Notes under the pieces: generated by a model
What the model saw: only the letters and a program-made list of their open reading frames with translations
Told to the model about the DNA's origin: nothing
Databases searched by the model: none
Part shown: positions 42,487-50,464 of the stretch, piece by piece
How positions within the stretch are numbered: the stretch's first letter is position 1
How the letters are laid out: each line of letters opens with the position of its first letter
Source: Paenibacillus oleatilyticus
Lineage (GTDB): Bacteria > Bacillota > Bacilli > Paenibacillales > NBRC-103111
Direction: 5' to 3'
NCBI RefSeq assembly: GCF_018998565.1
Contig: NZ_JAHNZO010000026.1
Span: 1 to 64,000, forward strand
Length of the DNA stretch: 64,000 bases
Program-made: the position numbers and the translations under genes

Positions 42487-43815
42487 TTAAACAGCTCTGA
42501 CAGGATATTTGAGGAAGCTTTCTGTTTGTTGCTCCGACGCATATGCCTTATATTGTTCGAACAAGGCGGTGCAGCGGACATAATCCTCATTCCGGCTCAT
42601 TTTGTGGGCTAAGGAAAGGCAGTGTAACGTCTCATCCAGCCCTTCTTCGATTCGTCCGTGTCTGAACTCATACATAGCCTTATGATACCTAAATCGAAGG
42701 TGTCGATCCGAAAGGATGAGATCGTCGTCAAAAGAATGAAAAGCATGAGTGGCTTCGGAAAAACGCGACAATACGTGATCTACCGAGAAACCATAGGTAT
42801 TTGCTGATTTTAAGATCGTGATCAATCCGGCCAGAATGTCCGTCAGTCTGTTTATGTTTTCCAAATAATCAGCATATTGATCAATAATGTATTCGTTTCC
42901 GGTTAACACTTCAAGCGTGTATAAATTCGCTTTTCCCCAGATTTTAAACATTTCTACTTCTTTTTGGCCCTCTTCATCGAGCGGTTCCGGCCATTCCAGA
43001 TTAGCATAGCCACGAACATATTTTTTGGATTGGTCATATAACCCTCGTTTTTCTAATGCAGCGCCTTTAAACAAAAGCCCAGCTCCGTAATAGCATACCA
43101 AATGTCGCTCACTCTCAATCTTCTCGCGAGTACTGCACAATGCCATACTTAACTCCGCTAGCTCATTCGCGAATTTCTCGACCTCGTCCCACTTCTGCAA
43201 AGCAAAGCAGGCCTTAGTCAGCTTCATAAGCGCTGCCAGTTGGTGATGTTCCGGCAGACGTTTTCGGAACGGCTCAAACCGAATGATCGCTCTCCAATTC
43301 TTCTCCGCATCGGTACCTTGAGCTATGAGAAATAATCGATAATGACTCACGGCCAGCATCTCGGAGAAGCTATCCTTGGTCCCGTCAATCACGACTTGGT
43401 AGAAATGCTCTGCTTCCCGCAATCTCTCTGTCTGGAACAGTTGCTCTGCCACGGCAAAAATAATGGATACGTTCTTCGGGTTATCAAGAAGTTTGAAGAT
43501 CACCGGTTCAATACAATCATGACGATCGAGCTCTGCACATCGTACCAAATAAGGAATTAACCGCCGCCGGGACCATTTTTCCTCCGACATGCATTCTTCT
43601 ATATACAGCTCGTATAGCCATCCGGGAGCTTTGCCAAAAATCATGGCCAAAGCATCCAATTGACCGATTGTGATCGAACGGGCTACACCATTCAAGGCTC
43701 GGCTTAAATTTCCTGCGTTGATCCCTGCTAGTTCAGCCACTTGATTAAGGCTATAGCCGTGCAGTTTCATCTGGTCTTCAATTTCCCACCGCAAAGGACG
43801 ATTGATACCCCGCAC
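42487..43815 (-). CDS. HTH-TPR (RRNPP-type) peptide receptor, fourth paralogue
   Basis: A 442-residue regulator with XRE HTH (SLNQVAELAGINAGNLSRAL) and TPR-like body ending in RNEDYVRCTALFEQY. GTG start at 43815, eight bases after GGGGAGG. Promoter TAAAAT at 43846-43851 with TTCACT 18 bases upstream and a TACC-7-GGTA palindrome in between. It is more diverged from the tandem copies than they are from each other. No intact propeptide gene follows; the downstream frame is broken, so the receptor may be an orphan or respond to a peptide made elsewhere. Confidence 0.8.
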   Translation of the reverse strand: MRGINRPLRWEIEDQMKLHGYSLNQVAELAGINAGNLSRALNGVARSITIGQLDALAMIFGKAPGWLYELYIEECMSEEKWSRRRLIPYLVRCAELDRHDCIEPVIFKLLDNPKNVSIIFAVAEQLFQTERLREAEHFYQVVIDGTKDSFSEMLAVSHYRLFLIAQGTDAEKNWRAIIRFEPFRKRLPEHHQLAALMKLTKACFALQKWDEVEKFANELAELSMALCSTREKIESERHLVCYYGAGLLFKGAALEKRGLYDQSKKYVRGYANLEWPEPLDEEGQKEVEMFKIWGKANLYTLEVLTGNEYIIDQYADYLENINRLTDILAGLITILKSANTYGFSVDHVLSRFSEATHAFHSFDDDLILSDRHLRFRYHKAMYEFRHGRIEEGLDETLHCLSLAHKMSRNEDYVRCTALFEQYKAYASEQQTESFLKYPVRAV

Positions 43816-44080
43816 GAAGAAAACCTCCCCTAGAAATATAGATTAATTTTACCTTAATATGGTACGTACAGTGAACAAAATTCCAATATTTTGTTAAAAT
43901 TGGTTTCCACCTTACCTTAAGCTGATATAATAAGTCTTTAGAACTACTTTTTCTTTTAAAATATCGATTTCGAACGCGGATGATGGCGTCGGTAATCTTC
44001 AAGAAGGTTGTTTTCCGCCATATGGAATTTTCCTGTTTCACATAATTACCTGTTGCTCAAACTAAGTAGGGGGAGTTCTT

Positions 44081-44362
44081 TTGTTTCCAATAAACAGGAA
44101 AGAAATTAAGAGGCAAACGAAATTGCCAGGATCCAAGAGCGATCTTGCTAATACGAATGCAGTAGTGTTCGATCAATGGAAGCTAGAAATGTGGAATATA
44201 ATGGACAAGGCGCAGCAGCAGAGCATATTTAACCTCGGCCATTGGATTATCTTTCATGACAACTTGATCGAGTTATTTAGGCAGATGCGCGAACAGCCAG
44301 GTGTCAGCAGCGCGCTAGATGAAGCTGCAGCTGCATTGGGAATCACACTTCCCAAATCTTAA
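44081..44362 (+). CDS. Hypothetical 93-aa protein
   Basis: A basic N-terminus (MFPINRKEIKRQTKLPGSK) followed by a helical, soluble part (WKLEMWNIMDKAQQQ, NLIELFRQMREQ) and C-terminal EAAAALGITLP. No family recognised. TTG start with GGGGGAG five bases upstream. A terminator follows at 44441-44471, which supports a real transcript. Confidence 0.5.
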   Translation: MFPINRKEIKRQTKLPGSKSDLANTNAVVFDQWKLEMWNIMDKAQQQSIFNLGHWIIFHDNLIELFRQMREQPGVSSALDEAAAALGITLPKS

Positions 44363-44440
44363 TTTCTTATTGCACGGCATAACTTAGAATGGTAAAATAA
44401 AGATACAGGATATTGTCACGGAAACGTGAAATCACAGGTT

Positions 44441-44471
44441 GAAAAAAGCTACTGGAAACGGGGCTTTTTTC
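44441..44471 (+). terminator. Terminator after the 93-aa gene
   Basis: AAAAAAGC/GCTTTTTT stem with a T-rich tail. Confidence 0.7.
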
Positions 44472-44575
44472 GTTTTTTCAAGAAGTTCGCCAACCACTGG
44501 GTCAAGCCAACTGATGGAGTGACCTACTTGTTGTTATATACTTAATGTTTAAAAATAGAAACCTTGTCTATTTCC

Positions 44576-44600
44576 TAAGCCTCCCATGACGGGAGGCTTA
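44576..44600 (-). terminator. Hairpin after the aadK gene
   Basis: TAAGCCTCCC/GGGAGGCTTA perfect 10-base stem immediately after the adenylyltransferase stop; no long T tract on the minus strand. Confidence 0.6.
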
Positions 44601-44615
44601 TTCCACATATTCTTA

Positions 44616-45488
44616 TCAATAAATTTCACTAGCGTCCGGGGCTAAATGCCGAACATGCTTTAAATAGGCGGTGACGCGCTGATCGTCTTCCAGAGGATAT
44701 TCGTAATTCAATCGGTTTGCCACAGCCTGCGCGGTTCGGCGGAACAACTCCCCCATGGCGAACAAGGCTCGCCAGACTCCTTCATAAGTTGCGTCAGGGA
44801 AGGTGGACATCAAATCGTGCCAGCTCTCCTTCGAAAGATGCTTCTCTAAATATTTGCCGTTTTTGCCTGTGCTGACCGAAAAATCGGTGCGGATGCCAAC
44901 CTGCCATTCGAGCATCTGAATCAGCATCGGTCTCACGGCCGTGTTCAAATGATCCTGGGCATAGAGCATTTCTTGTCTCCACAAGCCTTTGGCCACGTAC
45001 GTGGATACCCACCAGAACTCATTGCAGCAATCGGCAAAAAGCTTGGCCGACGGGCGCTTCACCCAATAATCCTCGTCTGTCGGGGCTGGAAGCTGGGGAA
45101 GGCAATCGTCTTTGTCCAATAAAACGACGGCCAGTTTATCGCCGCTGTTCCAGTTGTTCTTTTGCTCGAACGGACACAGGGTCAGGTCAATCCGGTTGCC
45201 ATCTGCGAACAGCATCAGGTAGGGGAATTTTCCGTCCAATTCGGGAGGAATAAGCTTCATCTCTTCCGGCTTCTGCATGATAATCCGGCTGCCGAAGCGG
45301 TCGATCCACTGCTTATCTTCTATAAAAGAAGTCAGATCATGAATGATATACACGATGTCGTAATCCTGAAACACATCTTTCGGCGCATTCGGATTCGTTC
45401 GCGACCCGTTCATCCCGACCGCCCGGATTCGCTCATCGTTCACAGCAAAATCCAAAATTAAATTCATCATTTCCTGTTCGCTTCTCAT
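44616..45488 (-). CDS. aadK: Aminoglycoside 6-adenylyltransferase (AadK type)
   Basis: A 290-residue nucleotidyltransferase that adenylates streptomycin at position 6. The catalytic motif MNGSRTNPNAPKDVFQDYDIV (Gly-Ser and two Asp) is near residue 27-47, followed by RIDLTLCP with the third Asp, and the C-terminal helical region with KNGKYLEKHL as in chromosomal AadK of Bacillus. Start at ATG 45488; GGAGG is eleven bases upstream. An eight-codon frame with a strong ribosome site lies 100 bases upstream and could act as a leader. Confidence 0.9.
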   Translation of the reverse strand: MRSEQEMMNLILDFAVNDERIRAVGMNGSRTNPNAPKDVFQDYDIVYIIHDLTSFIEDKQWIDRFGSRIIMQKPEEMKLIPPELDGKFPYLMLFADGNRIDLTLCPFEQKNNWNSGDKLAVVLLDKDDCLPQLPAPTDEDYWVKRPSAKLFADCCNEFWWVSTYVAKGLWRQEMLYAQDHLNTAVRPMLIQMLEWQVGIRTDFSVSTGKNGKYLEKHLSKESWHDLMSTFPDATYEGVWRALFAMGELFRRTAQAVANRLNYEYPLEDDQRVTAYLKHVRHLAPDASEIY

Positions 45489-45588
45489 CCTCGTTCCAAC
45501 CTCCATCGAATATAGTCAGGGTTCGGCATTCAGACGAGGCGGGCGGTCCGCGAATACGGACAGCATCGAACGCTCTTAGATCGGAACG

Positions 45589-45615
45589 TTATAAGTTATC
45601 CAACAGCTTTTTCAT
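45589..45615 (-). CDS. Eight-codon putative leader peptide upstream of aadK
   Basis: ATG AAA AAG CTG TTG GAT AAC TTA then TAA, with AAGGAGG nine bases before the ATG. A GTCCG/CGGAC hairpin lies between its stop and aadK. Short leader frames of this type control several antibiotic-resistance genes by ribosome stalling. It could equally be a chance frame or the remnant of a longer gene after the WYL regulator. Confidence 0.35.
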   Translation of the reverse strand: MKKLLDNL

Positions 45616-45644
45616 GATCATCGTCCTCCTTTTCCATTAGGCTG

Positions 45645-46592
45645 CTAAGCGTACCTCGCCATCATCTCGACAAGCCTCCGCTTGATGTCATCGATCAGCG
45701 CCGGCGGGTGCTGTACGGTCGCATCGGCGCCCAAGCCGATGAAAAACTGCGCCAGAAACGGAATGTCTCCCTTCGGCAACCTGCCTTCCAGCCATCCGGT
45801 TCCGTCCTCGCGGCGGTGCAGCTTGGTCGCCGTCCAATGCTCGGCCTCGCATCGATGGACCCCCTCCTCGGTCAGCTCCACATACAGACTGGCGAATTCC
45901 TGCTCCGAGGGGAGCAGCGCCTCCCGGTTGCCGAGGTGGAGATGCCGGAGGTCGAGCGGTTGCATTCCGGAAGTATCCTCCGCCGCGAACTTGATCCGGT
46001 CGCACCGGAACAAGCGGATATCTTCGCGAAGGAAGCAGTAGGCGGGACAATACCATAAGCCGCTGCTGGCATAAATGCCGACCGGCTGGATGAGTCTGGT
46101 GGATACGCCTTCGCGCGATTCGTATTCGATGCGGATCACCTTTTGCCGGATGGCTCCGTCCAGCAGGATCGACAAATAAGGAAATTTGGCCTGCCTCGAC
46201 GGAATCACAAAATCGATCCGGTTCTTCATCTCATCGATCCGATCGCGCACATCCCCCGACATGTAAAAATAAAATTTGCTCAAGGCGGAGGAAGACTCCG
46301 TCTCGAAGGGCAGGTAGGCATAGTGACGCAGCGCATGACACGCGAAAAAAATCGCGACCGCCTCCTCCTCGGTAAAGGCGATCGGGGGCAAGATCCGTTC
46401 GTTCAATACCTGATACCCGCCATGAGGCCCCACCTCCGAATACAGCGGCACCCCAAGCTCGCTCAGTTCCTGCAAATCGCGCAGAATCGTCCTCGTCGAT
46501 ACGTCAAACTCGGTCGCCAGCTCCTTGACGGTAAATTTCTTCTTTCGATTGACGGTCATCATCAATTCCATCAGTCGCTTTGATTTGGACAT
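45645..46592 (-). CDS. YafY-type regulator (HTH_11 plus WYL domain)
   Basis: A 315-residue DNA-binding protein. N-terminal DeoR-like HTH (FTVKELATEFDVSTRTILRD, residues about 18-40), linker, then a WYL domain with GLWYCPAYCFLREDIRLFR, a sensor of small ligands or nucleic acid. ATG at 46592 with GGAG eight bases upstream. It is divergent from a VOC-family protein gene, which it likely controls; the two share a 127-base regulatory region with a TTGTGACAATAGTTGTCAC repeat at about 46616-46637. Confidence 0.87.
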   Translation of the reverse strand: MSKSKRLMELMMTVNRKKKFTVKELATEFDVSTRTILRDLQELSELGVPLYSEVGPHGGYQVLNERILPPIAFTEEEAVAIFFACHALRHYAYLPFETESSSALSKFYFYMSGDVRDRIDEMKNRIDFVIPSRQAKFPYLSILLDGAIRQKVIRIEYESREGVSTRLIQPVGIYASSGLWYCPAYCFLREDIRLFRCDRIKFAAEDTSGMQPLDLRHLHLGNREALLPSEQEFASLYVELTEEGVHRCEAEHWTATKLHRREDGTGWLEGRLPKGDIPFLAQFFIGLGADATVQHPPALIDDIKRRLVEMMARYA

Positions 46593-46615
46593 GGCCTGAC
46601 TCCAATTATTTTTGT

Positions 46616-46637
46616 ATTTGTGACAATAGTTGTCACT
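46616..46637. promoter_or_regulatory. Inverted repeat between the WYL and VOC genes
   Basis: TTTGTGACAATAGTTGTCAC contains GTGACA-ATAGT-TGTCAC, a perfect 6-5-6 palindrome in the divergent promoter region. It is a likely operator for the WYL regulator. Confidence 0.5.
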
Positions 46638-46719
46638 ATTATAAGCTACAATAAGAATCAAGACCAGCTGATTTAAACGAGGTCGGCCGAATCGATAAAA
46701 TCAAAGGAGCTGTTGAAGA

Positions 46720-47142
46720 ATGACGATGCAAATTACCCCTTTTATTATGCTGGATGGTCAGGCGGAGGAAGCGATCCGTTTTTACGAGCAAGCTTTGGGA
46801 GCCAAGGTGGTGTTCAAGCAATCGTTCGGCCAAGCGCCGGAAACCCCCGGGCAACCGATGCCGGAAGAGGTAAAATCGCGTGTCGCGCACAGCGTGCTCA
46901 AGATCGGCGACGCGGAGTTGTTCGTAGCCGATGGTTTCCCGGGCGAATTCGGACAGCGGGGCGACCAACTGAGCATCTGCATTACGTGCGGCGATGTCGA
47001 AACGTCGAAGCGGTTGTTCGAAGCACTTCAGCAGGACGGTCAGGTGAGGATGCCGCTGGAAGAGATTTATTTTAGCCCGGCCTACGGCATGGTTACGGAC
47101 AAGTTCGGCGTCACCTTCCAAATCTTTACCAAAAGACCGTAA
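46720..47142 (+). CDS. VOC family protein (PhnB/DUF-like glyoxalase fold)
   Basis: A 140-residue protein of the vicinal oxygen chelate fold in the PhnB/3-demethylubiquinone-like branch: PFIMLDGQAEEAIRFYEQAL at the N-terminus and AYGMVTDKFGVTFQIF at the C-terminus. Many members bind metal or small toxic compounds; no catalytic assignment is possible. AAAGGAG is ten bases before the ATG. It is divergent from the WYL regulator. Confidence 0.85.
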   Translation: MTMQITPFIMLDGQAEEAIRFYEQALGAKVVFKQSFGQAPETPGQPMPEEVKSRVAHSVLKIGDAELFVADGFPGEFGQRGDQLSICITCGDVETSKRLFEALQQDGQVRMPLEEIYFSPAYGMVTDKFGVTFQIFTKRP

Positions 47143-47260
47143 TCGGATGGAGACGGCTCGCAAGGGGCAGCGGGGTCGAATTTCGCGGCGTGGTTTTAAA
47201 TGCGTTTTAAACTGCATTTGCTAAACTGAACCTGCTAGCCACATTCACGCAGGGAGGTTT

Positions 47261-47938
47261 ATGAAAATGTACCGAAAACTGTTGCCCGCGGCAATTCTCT
47301 GCTCCGGGGCCGCATATCTCATCGCTATGGCGGCCGAGAACCTGCTCTTGCGATGGATTCTGAAACCGGGGACGATGCTGCTTATTATCGCGCTTGCGCT
47401 GACAGCCGTCCCCTTTTCCCGTGTGTACCGGCGTTTGATGTTCGCCGGGCTTGGCTTCTCCGTCGTGGGCGACGCGCTGCTGCTCCTCCCCGGCAATCAA
47501 TGGTTTACGCTGGGCGTCGGCGCTTTCTTGATCGCCCACGTATTCTACATCTTGGCGCTGCTGACCCGCCGCCGTCCGACTCTTGTACGCCTGCTTTCCC
47601 TGCTCCCTATTGCCATTTACAGCGTTGGACTGCTGACCGGACTGCATGACGGCATGTTCGCCAGTCCCGGCAGCGGCGGCCTGTGGATTCCTATCGTAGT
47701 TTATGTGGCCGTCATTTCCGTTATGGTCTGGACGGCCGTCCTTAGCGGCAGCTGGAGCGCTGCAATCGGCTCGATCCTGTTCTTCCTCTCCGATTCGCTG
47801 CTCGCATGGAATAAGTTCGTGACGCCGATGGCATGGGCCGGATACGGAGTCATGGTCACCTACTACCTGGCCCAATACTTGATGGCCCGCAGCGTGGAAG
47901 CGCCGCGCAGAATGTTCGCCAGCTTGGACTGCGCGTAG
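47261..47938 (+). CDS. YhhN-family membrane protein (lysoplasmalogenase type), fused 3' end
   Basis: A 225-residue protein with about eight hydrophobic helices and the YhhN motifs VVGDALLLLPGNQWFTLGV and FLSDSLLAWNKF. In animals and some bacteria YhhN/TMEM86 hydrolyses lysoplasmalogens. ATG at 47261 is three bases from GGGAGG; the ATG at 47267 has better spacing and may be the real start. The last eight residues (MFASLDCA) are encoded by the opposite strand of the SDR gene, so the original end has been lost by deletion. The core is intact. Confidence 0.8.
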   Translation: MKMYRKLLPAAILCSGAAYLIAMAAENLLLRWILKPGTMLLIIALALTAVPFSRVYRRLMFAGLGFSVVGDALLLLPGNQWFTLGVGAFLIAHVFYILALLTRRRPTLVRLLSLLPIAIYSVGLLTGLHDGMFASPGSGGLWIPIVVYVAVISVMVWTAVLSGSWSAAIGSILFFLSDSLLAWNKFVTPMAWAGYGVMVTYYLAQYLMARSVEAPRRMFASLDCA

Positions 47939-48426
47939 CCCTTCCACACGCTGTATCCTTTCGTCAAATGCGGGTCGTCGACATGAATGTTTCCGATCTT
48001 ATGGGCCCCGGATGACACGGTGACGATCCGTCCTTGCGGCGAACGGAGAAGCGGCTCCAGCAGCAGATTGGTCAGCAAAAAATGCCCCAGATGATTCACG
48101 CCCATCATCGCCTCGAAGCCGTCGGCGGTCGTCTGCCGCTTGATCGCGACGACGCCCGCATTATTGATGAGCGCGTCCACCGTATCGTGCTGCTCATCGA
48201 ACGCCGCGGCGAAGGCGCGGACGGAGGCTAGCGAGCCGAGATCCAGCTGCATCAGCCGCAACCGGTCCGAGCCGCTCTGCCGCTGGGCTTCCTGCAGCGC
48301 TTGTTCGCCGCGTTCGCGGCTGCGACACGCCATGATGACATGCGCCCCAAGCTTTGCCAGCTCCACCGTCGCAGCGAGCCCCATTCCGGAGTTGGCCCCT
48401 GTTACGATCACGGTGCGGTCCCGTAT
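47903..48426 (-). pseudogene. Truncated short-chain dehydrogenase (SDR)
   Basis: The NAD-binding TGANSGMG, NNAGVV and the catalytic Ser (VSSGAHK) and YAQSK motifs are present, but after KLANIL the reading frame runs into the antisense of the YhhN gene. About one third of a normal 290-310 residue retinol-dehydrogenase-like SDR is missing. The 5' end also lacks a good start: AAGGAGG is followed by ATTCGGATA where ATG would be expected, and the first usable start is a GTG at 48411. Confidence 0.75.
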
Positions 48427-48481
48427 CCGAATCCCTCCTTTTTTCTATTATTATAGTGCTTCGGCCATCGTTGCAGGTAAA

Positions 48482-48522
48482 GAATGTCCGCCCGAACCGG
48501 GCGAGGGGGCATTCTTTTTTTT
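48482..48522 (+). terminator. Terminator-like hairpin before the ABC exporter operon
   Basis: AGAATGTCCGCCCG pairs with CGGGCGAGGGGGCATTCT, followed by eight T on the plus strand. No plus-strand gene precedes it closely, so it may insulate the exporter promoter from YhhN read-through. Confidence 0.65.
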
Positions 48523-48536
48523 AGTCGAATTTGGAT

Positions 48537-48579
48537 TTGACAAGGATGAAAAGCAGGCATAAAATTAAATTGTTTAATT
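48537..48579 (+). promoter_or_regulatory. Promoter and MarR-like operator of the ABC exporter operon
   Basis: TTGACA (48537-48542) and TAAAAT (48560-48565) are 17 bases apart, a near-consensus sigma-A promoter. AATTAAA-TTG-TTTAATT (48563-48579) is a perfect palindrome overlapping the -10 box, of the size bound by MarR-type repressors. No marR gene is adjacent. Confidence 0.7.
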
Positions 48580-48667
48580 AATAATGTCTAAAATATTCAA
48601 TGATCTATCTAACTGGCATCTATCTGGTGCCGAGACGGGTCCAAGCGAGTGGAGATGAGAATAAAGT

Positions 48668-50464
48668 ATGTTGAAGTTGTTTGCTTATTTGAAGCCGTAT
48701 CGTGTGCCTATCGCTATCGTGCTGGCTTTGATCTTCCTGCAGTCTTTATCCGACTTGTATCTGCCTACGCTCATGGCTGATATTGTCGATATTGGGGTCG
48801 TGCAGGGAGATACGCCCTATATATTGCGGATCGGAGGCTTTATGCTGCTGGTGGCGGCGGCCGGCACGGCCTGTTCCGTCGCGGCGAGCTATTATTCCTC
48901 CAAGGTGGCCGCAGGCTTCGGTCAGCGGCTGCGCGGCAGCGTATTCGAGCATGTAGAGAATTTCTCGCTGCAGGAGTTCGACCGGATCGGCACGGCCTCG
49001 CTCATTACGAGAACGACCAACGACATTACGCAGGTGCAGCAGGTGCTTACGATGATGCTGCGGATGATGGTCAGCGCACCGATGCTGTGTATCGGAGGTA
49101 TCATCATGGCTGTGTCGAAGGATGCCAAACTGTCTCTCGTCCTCATCGTGATCATTCCTGTGCTGGTCGGAGCTATTTACTTGATTGCGAGCCGGGGGAT
49201 TCCGCTGTTCAAAGAGATGCAGAAGAAGCTCGACAAGCTGAATCTGGTGCTGCGCGAAGGGCTGACCGGGATTCGCGTCATTCGGGCGTTCAACCGCGCC
49301 GGGCACGAGAAACGCCGGTTTAACGACGCCAACCTTGACCTGACGGGGACGGGGCTGAAGGTCAACCGGATTATGGGAGCCATGATGCCCGTCATGATGC
49401 TGACGATGAATTTTGCGACCATCGCGATTATTTGGTTCGGCAGCTTCCGCATCGATAGCGGCGATATGCAGGTCGGTTCGCTAATGGCTTTTCTCCAGTA
49501 CGCGATGCAGATCATGTTCTCGCTGATGATGGTGTCCATGATGTTCGTGATGATTCCGCGCGCGTCGGTTTCCGCCGCTCGTATTCGCGAGGTGCTGGAC
49601 ATGGTTCCTACGCTGAACGACCCCGAACAAGCCAAGAACGGCGGGGCGCTTAAAGGGCACGTTGAGTTTCAGCAGGTGTCGTTCAGCTACCCGGGCGCGG
49701 AAAAACCGGCGATCGAGGACATCACGTTCAAAGCGGGACCTGGTGAAGTGACGGCGATCATCGGCGGCACCGGCGCGGGGAAATCGACGCTGATCAGCCT
49801 TATCCCGCGGTTTTACGACGTAGCCGGCGGGCGCGTGCTGGTGGACGGCACGGACGTCAGGGAGATGACGCAGGAAGCGCTGCGCGCCAAGATCGGCTTC
49901 GTTCCGCAAAAAGCCGTGCTGTTCTCGGGAACGATCCGGGATAACATCCGGTACGGCAAAGAGGATGCGACGGAGGAAGAAATTCGTCATGCGGCCGACA
50001 TCGCGCAAGCGACGGAATTCGTGAGCGAGATGAAGGACGGCTTCGATTCCGTCATCGCGCAAGGCGGCTCGAACGTATCGGGCGGACAGAAGCAGCGTCT
50101 TTCTATTGCCCGCGCGCTGGTGCGGCGGCCGGATATTTATGTGTTCGACGACAGCTTCTCGGCGCTCGATTTCAAGACGGACGCGAAGCTGCGGGCTGCC
50201 CTGCGGGAAGAGACGGGTGAGGCTACCGTACTTATCGTGGCGCAGCGGGTCAGCACGGTGATTGACGCCGATCGGATCATCGTCTTGGATGAAGGCCGGA
50301 TTGCGGGCATCGGCCGGCACCGGGAGCTGCTGGACACCTGTAAGGTGTACCGCGAAATTGTGTCCTCGCAGCTCTCCGAAGACGAGCTTGCCGGAAGCGG
50401 CACGGCCCAGGAACCGGATGAGGCCGCGGTCACTTTGCTTGGCGGAAAGGAGGAGACCCGATGA
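48668..50464 (+). CDS. Heterodimeric multidrug ABC exporter, subunit with degenerate site (BmrC-like)
   Basis: A 598-residue half-transporter: six-helix membrane domain (about 1-310), then the ATPase with Walker A IGGTGAGKSTL, signature NVSGGQKQRLS and Walker B IYVFDDSFSALD. The residue after Walker B is Asp in place of the catalytic Glu, the mark of the non-hydrolysing site in BmrCD/LmrCD-type heterodimers. It overlaps the next gene by four bases (ATGA). The ribosome site GGAG is rather far from the ATG. Likely role is export of hydrophobic drugs. Confidence 0.9.
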   Translation: MLKLFAYLKPYRVPIAIVLALIFLQSLSDLYLPTLMADIVDIGVVQGDTPYILRIGGFMLLVAAAGTACSVAASYYSSKVAAGFGQRLRGSVFEHVENFSLQEFDRIGTASLITRTTNDITQVQQVLTMMLRMMVSAPMLCIGGIIMAVSKDAKLSLVLIVIIPVLVGAIYLIASRGIPLFKEMQKKLDKLNLVLREGLTGIRVIRAFNRAGHEKRRFNDANLDLTGTGLKVNRIMGAMMPVMMLTMNFATIAIIWFGSFRIDSGDMQVGSLMAFLQYAMQIMFSLMMVSMMFVMIPRASVSAARIREVLDMVPTLNDPEQAKNGGALKGHVEFQQVSFSYPGAEKPAIEDITFKAGPGEVTAIIGGTGAGKSTLISLIPRFYDVAGGRVLVDGTDVREMTQEALRAKIGFVPQKAVLFSGTIRDNIRYGKEDATEEEIRHAADIAQATEFVSEMKDGFDSVIAQGGSNVSGGQKQRLSIARALVRRPDIYVFDDSFSALDFKTDAKLRAALREETGEATVLIVAQRVSTVIDADRIIVLDEGRIAGIGRHRELLDTCKVYREIVSSQLSEDELAGSGTAQEPDEAAVTLLGGKEETR

